This document shows positions 18,249 through 26,740 of a stretch of 64,000 bases of DNA, one piece after another. The translations under genes were made by a program, and so were the position numbers. Position 1 is the first letter of the stretch, and every line of letters begins with the position of its first letter. The notes under the pieces are model-generated. The model was not told the origin of the DNA and searched no databases. It saw nothing but the letters and a program-made list of their open reading frames with translations. Origin of the DNA: Desulfovibrionaceae bacterium (GTDB lineage Bacteria; Desulfobacterota; Desulfovibrionia; Desulfovibrionales; Desulfovibrionaceae); NCBI GenBank assembly GCA_028689675.1, contig JAQVCS010000004.1:1-64000 (forward strand), read 5' to 3'.

Positions 18249-18421
18249 TTGCACTCCCCAATAAAAACCAGCACGCTCTAACGAAAGCAGGTTGCTCTGT
18301 GCCCAGATACCAGCAACACAATGAGGCTTATTCCTACAACAACCCGCAGCAAAAGCAGATAGGCTCAAGCTAAGGTAGAGCCCTGTGGCCAACCTGTTTT
18401 GCAAAGCCCTGCCCCCAAGCC

Positions 18422-20035
18422 TTATTCTGCTTTCTTCCTAAATTCTTTATAGCCTATACCATATTTTTTCATGCGCAAAGCCAGCACGCGCTCTGTCAAG
18501 CCCAAGGCCTGCGCTGTGTGCCCCATGTGCCCCGCATGATGTTCCAGTGCTTCGGCAATGCTGGCACGCTCCAGCTCGTCTAGCCTTTGCTGCAAATTCC
18601 CCACCAGCGGCACGCAATGCTGCTTGTTCTCTTCCCCCACGCCGCACACAGGGCAATGCGAACTATGCAGATTGGCGGGCAAATGCTGGGGCAAAATAAG
18701 CCCTTCATGCCCTGTCAGCAGCACAGCGCGTTCCATAATATTTTCCAACTCACGAATATTGCCAGGCCAAGAATAGCGCTGGAGCATGTCCATAACCGCC
18801 AGCGAAAGGCGCTTGGGCTCGTGCCCATTGGCAAGGGCATATTTTTCCATAAAATAGGAAGCCAGCGGCAAAATATCATTCTGCCTATCGCGCAAAGGCG
18901 GCATAAAAATGGGGAACACATTCAGGCGATAATATAAATCGCGGCGAAAGCGCCCTTCTTCCACCATGGTTTGCAGGCTGCGGTTAGTGGCTGTGATAAT
19001 GCGCACATCCACCTGCCTTGTTTCCATAGCGCCCAAGCGTTCAAAACGGCGTTCTTGCAAAACGCGCAGCAATTTTGCCTGCGTTAAAGGCGAGAGCTCG
19101 CCCACTTCATCCAAAAAAAGCGTGCCTGTATCGGCCAGCTCAAAGCGCCCCTTGCGCACACTGTTTGCGCCTGTAAAAGCCCCCTTTTCATGGCCAAACA
19201 GTTCACTTTCTATCAAATTTTCTGGCAAAGCGGCACAGTTTAGCGAAATAAAGGGCTTATCCCCGCGCCCACTGGCAGCATGAATGGACTGCGCGGCCAA
19301 TTCCTTGCCTGTGCCGCTTTCGCCATGCAAAAATACTGTGGTGGCGGAGGGGGCAACCTGCGCAATTTGTTCATACACCATGCGCATCACTTCAGAATTG
19401 CCCACAAAACCGCGCGGCCGCAAAGGCTTGGCAAGCGAGTTGCGCAAACGCATATTTTCCTCAATGGCGGCAGAGCGCTCATCCATAGAATCTTGCCGCA
19501 CCTTGGCCACACGCGCCAGCATGGATGCAATAATAGTGAGCAGGCGTTCATCATCTTCCAGCGTGGCTGTATCGGCAAAAAGCCTGTCCACCGAAAGTGC
19601 CCCCAGCACTTGGTCTTCCAGTTTAATGGGTACACACAAAAAAGCTATGCTTTCTTTCTGCACATTGCGCGAGCGTGTGCGGTTTAAAAAGAAAGGATTA
19701 TTGCTGATATTAGAAACAAGCATGGGCTTGCCTGTTTGAATAACGCGCCCTGTCACCCCTTCCCCTAGGGCATAGCGCCCGCGCTGCTGCTCTGCTGGCT
19801 TTAGGCCATAGGCTGTTTCTATGCGAATTTCTCCACTATGCGGTGAAACAAGGGTAATTATGCCGCGCATCATGCACATATATTGCGCCATAAGCGCAAG
19901 GGCAGCATCTAAGGTGTGCACAAGCTTGGTAGAGCTGTCTAGCACGCGCGACAGCTCAAAAAGCAGGCGTAAAGCCTGCCCCTCATCATGCAGCGTGCCT
20001 TCGCCCTGCGGGGGGTACGATATATTTTTCATCAT
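18422..20035 (-). CDS. NifA-type sigma-54-dependent activator
   Basis: A 537-residue enhancer-binding protein. Order: GAF sensor domain (about 22-185), AAA+ ATPase with Walker A GESGTGKE (238-245), intact sigma-54 contact loop GAFTGA (285-290) and [11 protein letters not shown], a linker with HCPVCG and a third Cys (Cys461, Cys464, Cys474), and a C-terminal Fis-type helix-turn-helix ([23 protein letters not shown]). GAF-AAA-HTH with a Cys-containing linker is the NifA layout, but no nif genes are in the window. It lies convergent with dapL next to the nitrogen block, so control of the amtB sigma-54 promoter is plausible. The start is uncertain: MMKN at 20035 or 20032, with a weak ribosome site. 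Confidence 0.85.
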   Translation of the reverse strand: MMKNISYPPQGEGTLHDEGQALRLLFELSRVLDSSTKLVHTLDAALALMAQYMCMMRGIITLVSPHSGEIRIETAYGLKPAEQQRGRYALGEGVTGRVIQTGKPMLVSNISNNPFFLNRTRSRNVQKESIAFLCVPIKLEDQVLGALSVDRLFADTATLEDDERLLTIIASMLARVAKVRQDSMDERSAAIEENMRLRNSLAKPLRPRGFVGNSEVMRMVYEQIAQVAPSATTVFLHGESGTGKELAAQSIHAASGRGDKPFISLNCAALPENLIESELFGHEKGAFTGANSVRKGRFELADTGTLFLDEVGELSPLTQAKLLRVLQERRFERLGAMETRQVDVRIITATNRSLQTMVEEGRFRRDLYYRLNVFPIFMPPLRDRQNDILPLASYFMEKYALANGHEPKRLSLAVMDMLQRYSWPGNIRELENIMERAVLLTGHEGLILPQHLPANLHSSHCPVCGVGEENKQHCVPLVGNLQQRLDELERASIAEALEHHAGHMGHTAQALGLTERVLALRMKKYGIGYKEFRKKAE

Positions 20036-20415
20036 AAAACAAAGCTCATAGCGTAAAATATATAACATCTATTGTCTTTTGGCAAAAAAAATGTAGCGTG
20101 TGAAGGCAATTTCGGCAAATATAAAACACACAAGCCCGCACTGGCTTTCTGACCACTTTTGCGCCCTATACAGCGCAAGCACAGCTTGAACTGTGGCATA
20201 AAGCGTCCTATACTAGCCTAGGACGTATGAACATTCTGTTGTTCTTTTCCCCCAGTGGCGTTAGCCTTCACCTTTTATTCCAGCCGAGTACCATCGCGGG
20301 CTGCCTGCATACAAGCCCCGTCTTCCTTGCCAGCAAACAAAATTCCTGTAATGTTCGCACGTCTTGGCAGGCATGATATATATTGTTTACGCCCACAACA
20401 AAAAAGGAGAGCATT
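20036..20415. other. Divergent intergenic region with repeat element
   Basis: Lies between the NifA-type regulator (minus) and ridA (plus). It holds the 150-bp element copy at 20218-20367. The rest is AT-rich near 20036-20110 without a clear promoter match. Confidence 0.5.
20218..20367 (-). repeat. 150-bp inverted-repeat element, family 2, copy a
   Basis: Shares with copies b-d the blocks ACAGGAATTTTGTTTGCTGG, AAGGAAG, GGCTTGTATGCAGGCAG and CTCGGCTGGAATAAAA, read on the minus strand. Ends are imperfect inverted repeats (CTAGGACGTATGAACA against CCAAGACGTGCGAACA, 12 of 16). This copy sits in a divergent promoter region, not at a stop codon. It carries no ORF, so it is best described as a MITE-like element. 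Confidence 0.75.
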
Positions 20416-20793
20416 ATGAAAACTCTTATTAGCACCCCCAAAGCCCCTGCTGCCATTGGCCCCTATTCCCAAGGCACGCGCGCGGGCAACCTTGTGTTCC
20501 TTTCTGGTCAATTGGGCATAGACCCTGCCACAGGCGCTCTGGCTACAGGCGGTGTGGCGGCACAGGCTGTGCAAAGCTTAAAAAATATTCAAGCATTACT
20601 TAAAGAAGTGCAGGCCTCGCCCGAAGACATTGTTAAAACCACCGTCTTTTTAACTGATATGGCCGATTTTAAGGCTGTGAATGAAGCCTATGCTGCGGTT
20701 TTCAGCCAAAATTGTCCTGCCCGCTCATGCATTGCCGTTGCCCAATTACCCTTGGGCGGCCTTGTTGAAATTGAAGCCATTGTAGCGCTTTAG
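20416..20793 (+). CDS. ridA: RidA family enamine/imine deaminase
   Basis: Hydrolyses reactive enamine/imine intermediates such as 2-aminoacrylate released by PLP enzymes. The 125-residue protein has the family marks APAAIGPYSQGTRAGNLVFLSGQLGIDP near the N-terminus, the arginine in CPARSCIAVAQLPLGGLVEIEAIV, and normal length. AAGGAGAG precedes the ATG at 20416; the upstream frame to 20383 lacks a ribosome site. Its TAG stop is the first base triplet of the family 1 element. It is probably transcribed alone. Confidence 0.92.
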   Translation: MKTLISTPKAPAAIGPYSQGTRAGNLVFLSGQLGIDPATGALATGGVAAQAVQSLKNIQALLKEVQASPEDIVKTTVFLTDMADFKAVNEAYAAVFSQNCPARSCIAVAQLPLGGLVEIEAIVAL

Positions 20794-20907
20794 AGCAGAT
20801 TCACTTTCAAAGCACACCTAACGGGAAAGTACCTTCCCCTTGTGAGCTTTGCATGGCAAGGATTTCTTACGAAACCTTGCAGGTATTTTCAATAGTAAAA
20901 TGCTCTA
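20791..20907 (+). repeat. 117-bp inverted-repeat element, family 1, copy A
   Basis: Begins with TAGAGCA, which includes the ridA stop codon, and ends with TGCTCTA. Inside are two hairpins: GGGAA-aagtacc-TTCCC and GCAAGG-a-TTTC-ttac-GAAA-CCTTGC. Copy B (40267-40381) matches it along its whole length on the opposite strand. Flanks TTAG and CTAG resemble a YTAR target duplication. Confidence 0.75.
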
Positions 20908-21162
20908 GCCTGTTCACCTACGGCTGGGGGCAGGCCTCGCTGCTACAATGCGGCTGCCCCCGCCACGGCTGTGCAGCTTTGTATAGAAATAGAGTGCGCT
21001 ACGAGCTTTTAGTAGCAATAGATTCTTTCTCTGACTGCTGCAAAATAGGCTTCATCCATATTGCTTTTGGGCTGATATGTATTTATATTCTATGCAAATG
21101 TTAGCCGTTATTTTTATTGTTTAACAAAATCATATCTACCCTTATCCAGCCAAAGGCGTACT
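20794..21162. other. Intergenic region ridA/diguanylate cyclase
   Basis: Element copy A fills 20791-20907. After it lies an 8-bp stem (GGGGGCAG 20926-20933, CTGCCCCC 20954-20961) and AT-rich sequence leading to the cyclase gene. I see no further gene. Confidence 0.45.
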
Positions 21163-22728
21163 ATGTATTCTGGTTCACTCACTATTCTTCTTTGCAGCGA
21201 CAATACCGCCTTAAAACGTGCCGTGCATGCCTGTCCAGCATTACCTAGCTTCAGCCATACTATTCTGGAAGAATCACCTAGTGAAAGCACACAGCTTGCC
21301 AAGCTTGATGTGCTTATTTTTAGCAGCATACCCGCCAATCTGCAAAAAATAAAAAACTCTTGTAAAAAAAGTGCTCTTCTTGTGCTCTGCCTGCCGCCAG
21401 AAAGACTGGCAACCCTTGATGAAGAAAGCGTTGACTGTGCCACAGAGCTGTGGTGTGCAACAGGCTCTGACGCCTACCTTGCTGGCTGCTGCCGCAAGCT
21501 TTTTGCCTTGCTGCGTGAAAGAAAAGAAGCGCAGCTTACCAGCATTTATTTAGAAAGCACCATTAATAGCGTACCTGATTTAATTTGGTATAAAGATTGT
21601 GCAGGCAAGCATTATAAAGTAAACAACAGCTTTTGCCTTGCAGTTGGTAAAGAAAAAGATCAAATTGAAGGGCGCGGGCATTATAATATTTGGGATATTG
21701 AACCAGAAGACTATGCTAAAGGTAAATATATTTGCCTTGAATCTGAAGAAACCGTTATGCAAACGGGCAAAACATGCCTTTTTGACGAATGCGTTAAAAG
21801 CAAAGCTGGTATGCGCCAGTTTAAAACCTATAAAACACCATTGCGGGATGAAGACGGCACCATTATGGGCACTGTAGGCGTTGCCCATGATGTTACCAAT
21901 TTTGCCAATATGGGCGTGGAGCTTGATTTATTATTGCGCAATCTTCCTTTTGGCATTCTTATTGTGGGTGCAGATGGCCGTATTGTGCGCAGTAATGAAT
22001 ATTTTCAGCACTATTTTCATCTCGAACAGGACGATATTGTAGGGAAAATCTATAAAGAATGGTGTAAGAATTTCTTTCTTGCTGTTCGCCCCCACACTCA
22101 TGATAACCTTGCTGACGTTGACGTGTGCATTCAGGGTAGCATGCGCGTGTTTGAAATGTTGACCGCTGTTATTTATGATATTTTTAAAAACCCTGCTGGT
22201 GCATTTATTCTTTTTTCTGACGTCACCAAAGCACGAGAAAATGAAAAACAAATCCAAATAATTGCCGACACAGATGTGTTGACCAATGCCTATAATCGCC
22301 ACTATTTTTATGAGGTTATGAATAAGAAAGGCCGAGAGCAGCTTTCTGCCCTCGTTTTCCTTGATTTAGATAATTTCAAGGGAACAAACGACACCTATGG
22401 CCATTTGGAAGGGGACAAGGTGCTGCAAACCACAGCAACCCTTGTACGACAGATTTTTCCTGACGATATTCTGGTGCGCTTTGGCGGCGATGAATTTTTG
22501 CTGTGCATCACCCATGATATAAGCATGAACGCCCTGAGCGAAAAAATAACGAGTTTGCTGCACGCTGTGCACAATACATTGTATACCTCAACTATTTCTG
22601 CCAGCGTGGGCATAGCCGATGCCCGTGACCAAAGTATTTCCCTTGATGAGCTGGTGCACAGGGCAGACGTTGCCATGTACCGTGCCAAAAAATCTGGCAA
22701 AAATCGTTTTTGTTTGTACAAGCCCTAG
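21163..22728 (+). CDS. PAS-domain diguanylate cyclase (GGDEF protein)
   Basis: A 521-residue cytosolic signalling protein with no membrane segment seen. The N-terminal 120 residues look like a degenerate response-receiver fold. Two PAS-like domains follow: one from about residue 130 (SIYLESTINSVPDLIWYKDCAGK), ending in the PAC-type segment LRDEDGTIMGTVGVAHDVT, and one from about 260 (LLRNLPFGILIVGADGRIVRSNEYF). The C-terminal GGDEF domain starts near DTDVLTNAYNRHYF, contains LVFLDLDNFKGTNDTYGH and an intact RFGGDEF. It should make cyclic di-GMP. The inhibitory RxxD site before GGDEF is absent (FPDD). No EAL domain is present. AGGCG precedes the start. Confidence 0.88.
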   Translation: MYSGSLTILLCSDNTALKRAVHACPALPSFSHTILEESPSESTQLAKLDVLIFSSIPANLQKIKNSCKKSALLVLCLPPERLATLDEESVDCATELWCATGSDAYLAGCCRKLFALLRERKEAQLTSIYLESTINSVPDLIWYKDCAGKHYKVNNSFCLAVGKEKDQIEGRGHYNIWDIEPEDYAKGKYICLESEETVMQTGKTCLFDECVKSKAGMRQFKTYKTPLRDEDGTIMGTVGVAHDVTNFANMGVELDLLLRNLPFGILIVGADGRIVRSNEYFQHYFHLEQDDIVGKIYKEWCKNFFLAVRPHTHDNLADVDVCIQGSMRVFEMLTAVIYDIFKNPAGAFILFSDVTKARENEKQIQIIADTDVLTNAYNRHYFYEVMNKKGREQLSALVFLDLDNFKGTNDTYGHLEGDKVLQTTATLVRQIFPDDILVRFGGDEFLLCITHDISMNALSEKITSLLHAVHNTLYTSTISASVGIADARDQSISLDELVHRADVAMYRAKKSGKNRFCLYKP

Positions 22729-22743
22729 GGCAAGGTTACTGCG

Positions 22744-22787
22744 AAATAGGCATGTGAGAGCAAGAAAAAGCTCGCCCAAGCCTATTT
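22744..22787 (+). repeat. Hairpin after the GGDEF gene
   Basis: AAATAGGC (22744-22751) pairs with GCCTATTT (22780-22787), with an inner GAGC/GCTC pair (22758-22761, 22770-22773). It lacks a T run; it may protect the 3' end ahead of the terminator at 22826-22860. Confidence 0.4.
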
Positions 22788-22825
22788 GGTAGTAGGTATT
22801 GGCAAAAGCTGCTACAAATGCGGTA

Positions 22826-22860
22826 AAAAGCTCTTCACACCGCATGGGTGAAGAGCTTTT
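22826..22860. terminator. Bidirectional terminator between convergent genes
   Basis: AAAAGCTCTTCAC (22826-22838) and GTGAAGAGCTTTT (22848-22860) form a perfect 13-bp stem with a 9-nt loop. It serves both the GGDEF gene (plus) and the FMN reductase gene (minus). Confidence 0.85.
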
Positions 22861-22909
22861 GCATGCTATGAGGTATAAAAATTACAGCGCCCTCTTCATA
22901 CCCACACCC

Positions 22910-23458
22910 TTAGCAGGGCTGGCATTGCTTTGCCAAAGCCTCCAGCAGCTGCCGCACCTGCCCTTTCACCTTATCATCAAGCACATCGCCATTGGCGGCA
23001 AAAGAGCCTGTAAAGGCATTCACAAAAACCTCTGGCTTATTCAAAGGCAGCAAATTCAAGTACACGCACACCTGACGCAAATGATATTGAGAACGCGCCG
23101 TGCCCATGCCGCCGCCAGCGCCCATAATAGCCACATGCTTGCCGTTCAGCACAGCATTGGCTGGCACTCGTGAAGCCCAGTCCAGCATGTTTTTCAGGGC
23201 TGGTGCCATGGAATAATTATATTCTGTGCTGGCAAATAAAAAAGCATCGGCGCTTTGCATGGCATCGAGCACGCGGCGCACCGCTTCGGGCGTTCCCGCA
23301 GTGGCCACATCTTCATTATACAAAGGCACATCGCCAATATCGGCAGTAATAATTTTCATGTTCTCGGGGGCAAGCTGCATAGCGCAGCGAATAAGCCCTT
23401 TATTGGTCGAAGCAGCGCGCAGGCTGCCCGATAATGCAAATACGGTTAATGAAGACAT
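22910..23458 (-). CDS. NAD(P)H-dependent FMN reductase
   Basis: A 182-residue flavodoxin-fold protein of the NADPH-dependent FMN/quinone/chromate reductase family. Visible are the FMN phosphate loop LSGSLRAASTNKGL near residues 9-22, the ASTEYNYSMAPALKNMLDW motif that contacts the flavin ring, and the later GAGGGMGTARSQYHLR. It transfers electrons from NAD(P)H to quinones or metals; the substrate cannot be told from sequence. AAGGAG precedes the ATG at 23458, which decides against the longer frame to 23500. Confidence 0.88.
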   Translation of the reverse strand: MSSLTVFALSGSLRAASTNKGLIRCAMQLAPENMKIITADIGDVPLYNEDVATAGTPEAVRRVLDAMQSADAFLFASTEYNYSMAPALKNMLDWASRVPANAVLNGKHVAIMGAGGGMGTARSQYHLRQVCVYLNLLPLNKPEVFVNAFTGSFAANGDVLDDKVKGQVRQLLEALAKQCQPC

Positions 23459-23528
23459 GCTCACTCCTTCACACTGCGTGTGATAGCTACAGGGTGGCAA
23501 CTTTTATGCCGCATGCCTTGGGCATGGG

Positions 23529-24002
23529 CTACCCTGCCCCTTCTTCTGTGTGGGCGGCAAGCCACAGCTCCACACCTTCGCGAATAATGAGTGTTTCGCT
23601 CAGGCCAAAGTGGGCAGCAGCAGCTTTTAAGCGCATGCAATCAACATGAGACAGCATAAAAGCCTTTAATTTTTCTTTACCCTTTGATTTTTCCTTGGCT
23701 TTTTCTTTTGTTTTTGTTTTTTCCTTAATTTTTTCTTTACTTTTTACTTTTTCTTTTTGCTTTTCTTTGGATTTTTCTTTATTTTTTTCTTTATTTTTAT
23801 CTTTCATTTTATCTTTGGCTTTAACTTTTTCCTGTGCTTTGGGGCTGACTGCTGTTTTTGTTTCTACCATAACAGGTTCGAGGCTTACAGGGGCAGCAGC
23901 GCCAAGGGCTGGCTCATCGACAGTTGTTTTATCAAATACCGATTGCGGCACAGCCACGACAGGGTTCACACGCTTTGCGGGGCGTGATTTTAATCCACTC
24001 AC
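23529..24002 (-). CDS. Lys/Glu-rich protein with C-terminal helix-helix domain, ParA partner
   Basis: About 157 residues. GAGGAGG touches the ATG at 24008 but lies 6 bases from a GTG at 24002, so I prefer the GTG start. After a basic N-terminus (SGLKSRPAKRVNPVV) and a spacer, residues of roughly 60-110 are an uninterrupted series of KEK/KDK repeats, likely a long charged single alpha helix. The last 45 residues (KLKAFMLSHVDCMRLKAAAAHFGLSETLIIREGVELWLA) resemble a ribbon-helix-helix or similar small DNA-binding unit. It lies 27 bases after parA on the same strand. I infer a ParB-like or adaptor role for the ATPase. No ParB N-terminal nuclease motif is present. Confidence 0.65.
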   Translation of the reverse strand: MSGLKSRPAKRVNPVVAVPQSVFDKTTVDEPALGAAAPVSLEPVMVETKTAVSPKAQEKVKAKDKMKDKNKEKNKEKSKEKQKEKVKSKEKIKEKTKTKEKAKEKSKGKEKLKAFMLSHVDCMRLKAAAAHFGLSETLIIREGVELWLAAHTEEGAG

Positions 24003-24029
24003 AATCATCCTCCTCAAATTCCTTACTGG

Positions 24030-24800
24030 CTATCGGTGCATATTTGTTGCCCTGTGCAAATATGTTTGCACGGCATCACGGTAATCGTGCGCCCCATTAC
24101 TGCCTGCATAATAGGCAAGAATGCTTTGCCCAGCCGAGGGGGCTTCGGCCAATTTTACATTGGTGCGCACGGGCTTTGGAAAAAGAGCATCCCCCCACTG
24201 GTCTTGATGCAAGGCTTGTGCCACATCAAGGTGCAATTTTTTGCGGGCATCATACAGGGTGATGAGCAGCCCATCTAAAGCAAGGCTGGGGTTCAGTGCT
24301 TGACGCACTTTTTCCACAGTGCGGCGCACAAGGCGCACCCCTGCAAGGGCATGATATTCTGCCTGCACGGGAATAAGCACACCATGCGCGGCAGTAAGGG
24401 CATTGATAGTCAACAAACCCAGCGAAGGGGGGCAATCTATCAAAACAAAATCATACTCCACATGGGCAAGGGCGTTTTTCAGTAAATTTTCACGACCATA
24501 GGCCGCCATAAAGTTCAGCTCTGCCTCGGCAAGGTTAATATTGGCGGGCAGCAAGTCAATATTCTGCGCCACGGGCAGCACGGCCTGCTGCACAGTGTTT
24601 GCCTGCGCCATCACTTCATAGGTGGTGATGCTTTGCGCCAAAGGGTCAAAACCGCAGGCATCAGTCAGGTTACCTTGCGCGTCCAAATCAAGCAGCAAGA
24701 CTTTTTTATTATGCTCTGCCGCCAGCAATGCACCCATATTATGCACTGTTGTTGTTTTGCCCACGCCGCCCTTTTGATTAAACACTGCTGTAATATACAT
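24030..24800 (-). CDS. parA: ParA-family ATPase
   Basis: A 256-residue P-loop ATPase of the ParA/Soj/MinD class used in DNA or cargo positioning. The deviant Walker A KGGVGKTTTVHN sits near residues 10-21, LLDLDAQGNLTDACG follows near 40-55, and YDFVLIDCPPSLGLLTINAL marks Walker B. I start at MYITAVFNQKGG (24800), the usual family N-terminus; the ribosome site there is weak, and an earlier ATG at 24857 would add a hydrophobic leader. The gene next to it lacks ParB motifs, so this may be an orphan ParA rather than the chromosomal Soj. No origin or gidAB genes are nearby. Confidence 0.85.
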   Translation of the reverse strand: MYITAVFNQKGGVGKTTTVHNMGALLAAEHNKKVLLLDLDAQGNLTDACGFDPLAQSITTYEVMAQANTVQQAVLPVAQNIDLLPANINLAEAELNFMAAYGRENLLKNALAHVEYDFVLIDCPPSLGLLTINALTAAHGVLIPVQAEYHALAGVRLVRRTVEKVRQALNPSLALDGLLITLYDARKKLHLDVAQALHQDQWGDALFPKPVRTNVKLAEAPSAGQSILAYYAGSNGAHDYRDAVQTYLHRATNMHR

Positions 24801-25107
24801 ACTTGCCCCCACAGCTTGCCTTGCCTTTTGAAAAAAATATGGCATGGAAAGCTGCATAAGTCAAAAACAGAGCCGGCAATACAATACATTTGTAACCAAA
24901 AAGACACAAAGCAATGTGTCGCCCCTCTGTCTTTTTGCCTAGCCTGTACTTATTTTGCTACTGTTTGTTCACGCAATATATATTTATGCACCTGTGTGGC
25001 ACTTCCTGCCCAAGCAGCTTGTGCACTTGGGTCTTGCTTCGCAAGCGCTTTCAGCATAGTATTTGGTCACATTTTTTTGCCTTGGGCTATGAATAAAGGA
25101 GTATTGC
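24801..25107. other. Divergent intergenic region parA / 131-residue gene
   Basis: Contains the hairpin at 24898-24936 and otherwise mixed sequence. I see no convincing -35/-10 pair and no RNA gene. Confidence 0.4.
24898..24936. terminator. Terminator-like hairpin in divergent region
   Basis: AAAAAGACA (24898-24906) pairs with TGTCTTTTT (24928-24936), and an alternative inner stem GACAC/GTGTC exists (24903-24907, 24916-24920). It lies between two divergent genes, so its target transcript is unclear. Confidence 0.4.
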
Positions 25108-25503
25108 ATGAAACCAGAAGCCGCACTTCCTCTGGAAGAAATTGATGCCATTGTTGCCAAAAATTTTTCTTCAAGCCCAGACAGGGTAGAAATAACACAG
25201 GCCGTTATCAACACAGTGCTTTCTATGCTCAATGCCAAATTGGCTGACAATGCAGAAACAAAAGGGCTGTTTCAGGCTGGCGTGGCTCAGGGCAAAATTG
25301 TTGCCGCCCCCTGCCTTGAGCTGGGCGCCTGCATTCAGCAGCATGTGCACAAGGCTGGCTGCCCTGCCGAGGAAATAAAAGAAGCCATACGGCAGGAATA
25401 TTTACGCAAAACGGCCTGTGCGCAAGCCGTGCTGCAAGCCACGCTGGCAGAGGCAAAAGACAAATTTTATACCCCGCAAAATCCAGCAGATTTTACATTT
25501 TAA
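25108..25503 (+). CDS. Conserved-looking hypothetical protein, 131 residues
   Basis: A strong ribosome site (AAAGGAG) 9 bases before the ATG and normal codon use support a real gene. The product is soluble and mostly helical by composition, with a mid-protein Cys pair (PCLELGACIQQHV) and two further Cys. I see no known motif. It ends 31 bases before a hairpin and is divergent from parA, so it is probably monocistronic. Confidence 0.65.
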   Translation: MKPEAALPLEEIDAIVAKNFSSSPDRVEITQAVINTVLSMLNAKLADNAETKGLFQAGVAQGKIVAAPCLELGACIQQHVHKAGCPAEEIKEAIRQEYLRKTACAQAVLQATLAEAKDKFYTPQNPADFTF

Positions 25504-25533
25504 ATTTTCTGCCCCGCAGACTCTTTTGTATGC

Positions 25534-25567
25534 TTGCCCCTGCCTCGTTATTTGACGGCAGGGGCAA
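25534..25567 (+). terminator. Hairpin between hypothetical gene and pseudouridine synthase
   Basis: TTGCCCCTGCC (25534-25544) and GGCAGGGGCAA (25557-25567) form a perfect 11-bp stem with a 12-nt loop. There is no T tract, so termination would be inefficient. Confidence 0.5.
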
Positions 25568-25656
25568 AGGTAGCTATACAAGCACGCCGCGCATCAGTGC
25601 GGCATCACTTTTTTTCAGCCATACGGGGCAGCGTGCCCTTGGGCACAGGTACAAGC

Positions 25657-26583
25657 ATGAATACTTTCCACCGCTCTTCCAAAAGCACCCCAGCCAGCGC
25701 ATCACACCCACGCAGCGGCACAGCTGCCCAACAAGGCGAAGCCAAGCCTGCACGGCAAAGGCAAAGTTCACAGCGCGATGAACGCAGGCCAAAGCACAGC
25801 AGCCCACGCCATGAGCAGCAGCCAGCCCATGCGCCCAGCCCGCAGCCCACAGCCCCAAGTAGCGTACGGCTGAACAAGGCCTTGGCAGATGCTGGCATAT
25901 GCTCGCGCCGCAAAGCCGATGAGCTGATTGCACAGGGGCGCGTTATGGTCAACAACAAAACGGCCGATATGGGCACGCGTGTGCAGCCCGAAAAAGACAG
26001 CATTGTGGTGGATGGCAAGGCCTTGCGCACAGATACAGAGCGCTGCTATTTACTTATGCATAAGCCCGTGCAGGTAATGTGCACTGTTAGCGACCCAGAA
26101 AAACGCCCTACGGTTATTGATATTTTGCCGCCAGAATGGCAGGGCTTGCGCCTCTACCCAGTGGGGCGGCTTGATTATTTTTCTGAAGGGCTGATTATTT
26201 TAACTAATGACGGTGACTTAACGCAAAAGCTGGCGCACCCCAGCCACCATCAGCCCAAGGTGTACAGGGTGCGCGTGCGCGAAGCTGTCAGCCCCGAAAT
26301 GATAGCCACCATGCAGGCTGGTATGACCCTTGCTGAAGGCGAAAGGCTTGCACCCATTGAAGTGACCCTTGTACCCTACCAAGGCACAGGCACGGTGCTT
26401 GAGCTGGTGCTGCATCAGGGCATCAACCGCCAAATTCGCCGTATTTGCCGCGATTTTGGGCTGACAGTGCTCAAGCTGGCGCGCATAGCCCAAGGCTCTC
26501 TGCGCCTAGGTGACCTTCCTGTGGGGGCAGTGCGCCCTTTAAGCGAGCAGGAGCTGGCAGCATTACGCGCCGCGGCAGAATAG
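25657..26583 (+). CDS. RsuA/RluB-family pseudouridine synthase
   Basis: Isomerises a uridine in ribosomal RNA, most likely 23S (RluB-like) given the S4 domain plus basic extension. The product is about 308 residues. An N-terminal Pro/Ser/Arg/Gln-rich disordered stretch of roughly 70 residues precedes an S4 RNA-binding domain (VRLNKALADAGICSRRKADELI) and the catalytic domain with GRLDYFSEGLIILTNDGDL, whose Asp is the nucleophile, and later INRQIRRICRDFGL. The ATG at 25657 is the best candidate but its ribosome site is poor, and an upstream frame begins in the preceding hairpin. The TAG stop lies 7 bases before repeat element copy b. Confidence 0.88.
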   Translation: MNTFHRSSKSTPASASHPRSGTAAQQGEAKPARQRQSSQRDERRPKHSSPRHEQQPAHAPSPQPTAPSSVRLNKALADAGICSRRKADELIAQGRVMVNNKTADMGTRVQPEKDSIVVDGKALRTDTERCYLLMHKPVQVMCTVSDPEKRPTVIDILPPEWQGLRLYPVGRLDYFSEGLIILTNDGDLTQKLAHPSHHQPKVYRVRVREAVSPEMIATMQAGMTLAEGERLAPIEVTLVPYQGTGTVLELVLHQGINRQIRRICRDFGLTVLKLARIAQGSLRLGDLPVGAVRPLSEQELAALRAAAE

Positions 26584-26589
26584 CGCAGG

Positions 26590-26740
26590 CTCAGGGCATT
26601 TGAGCACTATAGAAATTTTGTTTGCTGACAAGGAAGGTGCGGCTTGTATGCAGGCAGTGTACTCTTATACTCGGCCAGAATAAAAGCAAAACTCTGCCGC
26701 CGCCAGTGAGCAACAAAAGGAAGTGCCAACACGCCCTAGG
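26590..26740 (+). repeat. 151-bp inverted-repeat element, family 2, copy b
   Basis: Contains the family blocks AAATTTTGTTTGCTG, AAGGAAG, GGCTTGTATGCAGGCAG, CTCGGCCAGAATAAAA. Ends are CTCAGGGCATTTGAGCA and, inverted, CCTAGGGCGTGTTGGCA. The right-hand CTAG contains the stop codon (TAG, 26736-26738 on the minus strand) of the PTS EIIC gene, and the left end starts 7 bases after the pseudouridine synthase stop. It therefore fills the whole space between two convergent genes. Confidence 0.75.

Noticed and set aside
18422-20035. Calling this gene nifA outright
   Set aside because: The domain order fits, but no nitrogenase genes are seen and GAF-type activators with other targets share the layout.
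24990-25010. GGCAC followed by TGCC as a sigma-54 promoter
   Set aside because: The GG and GC pairs are not separated by ten bases, which the factor requires.
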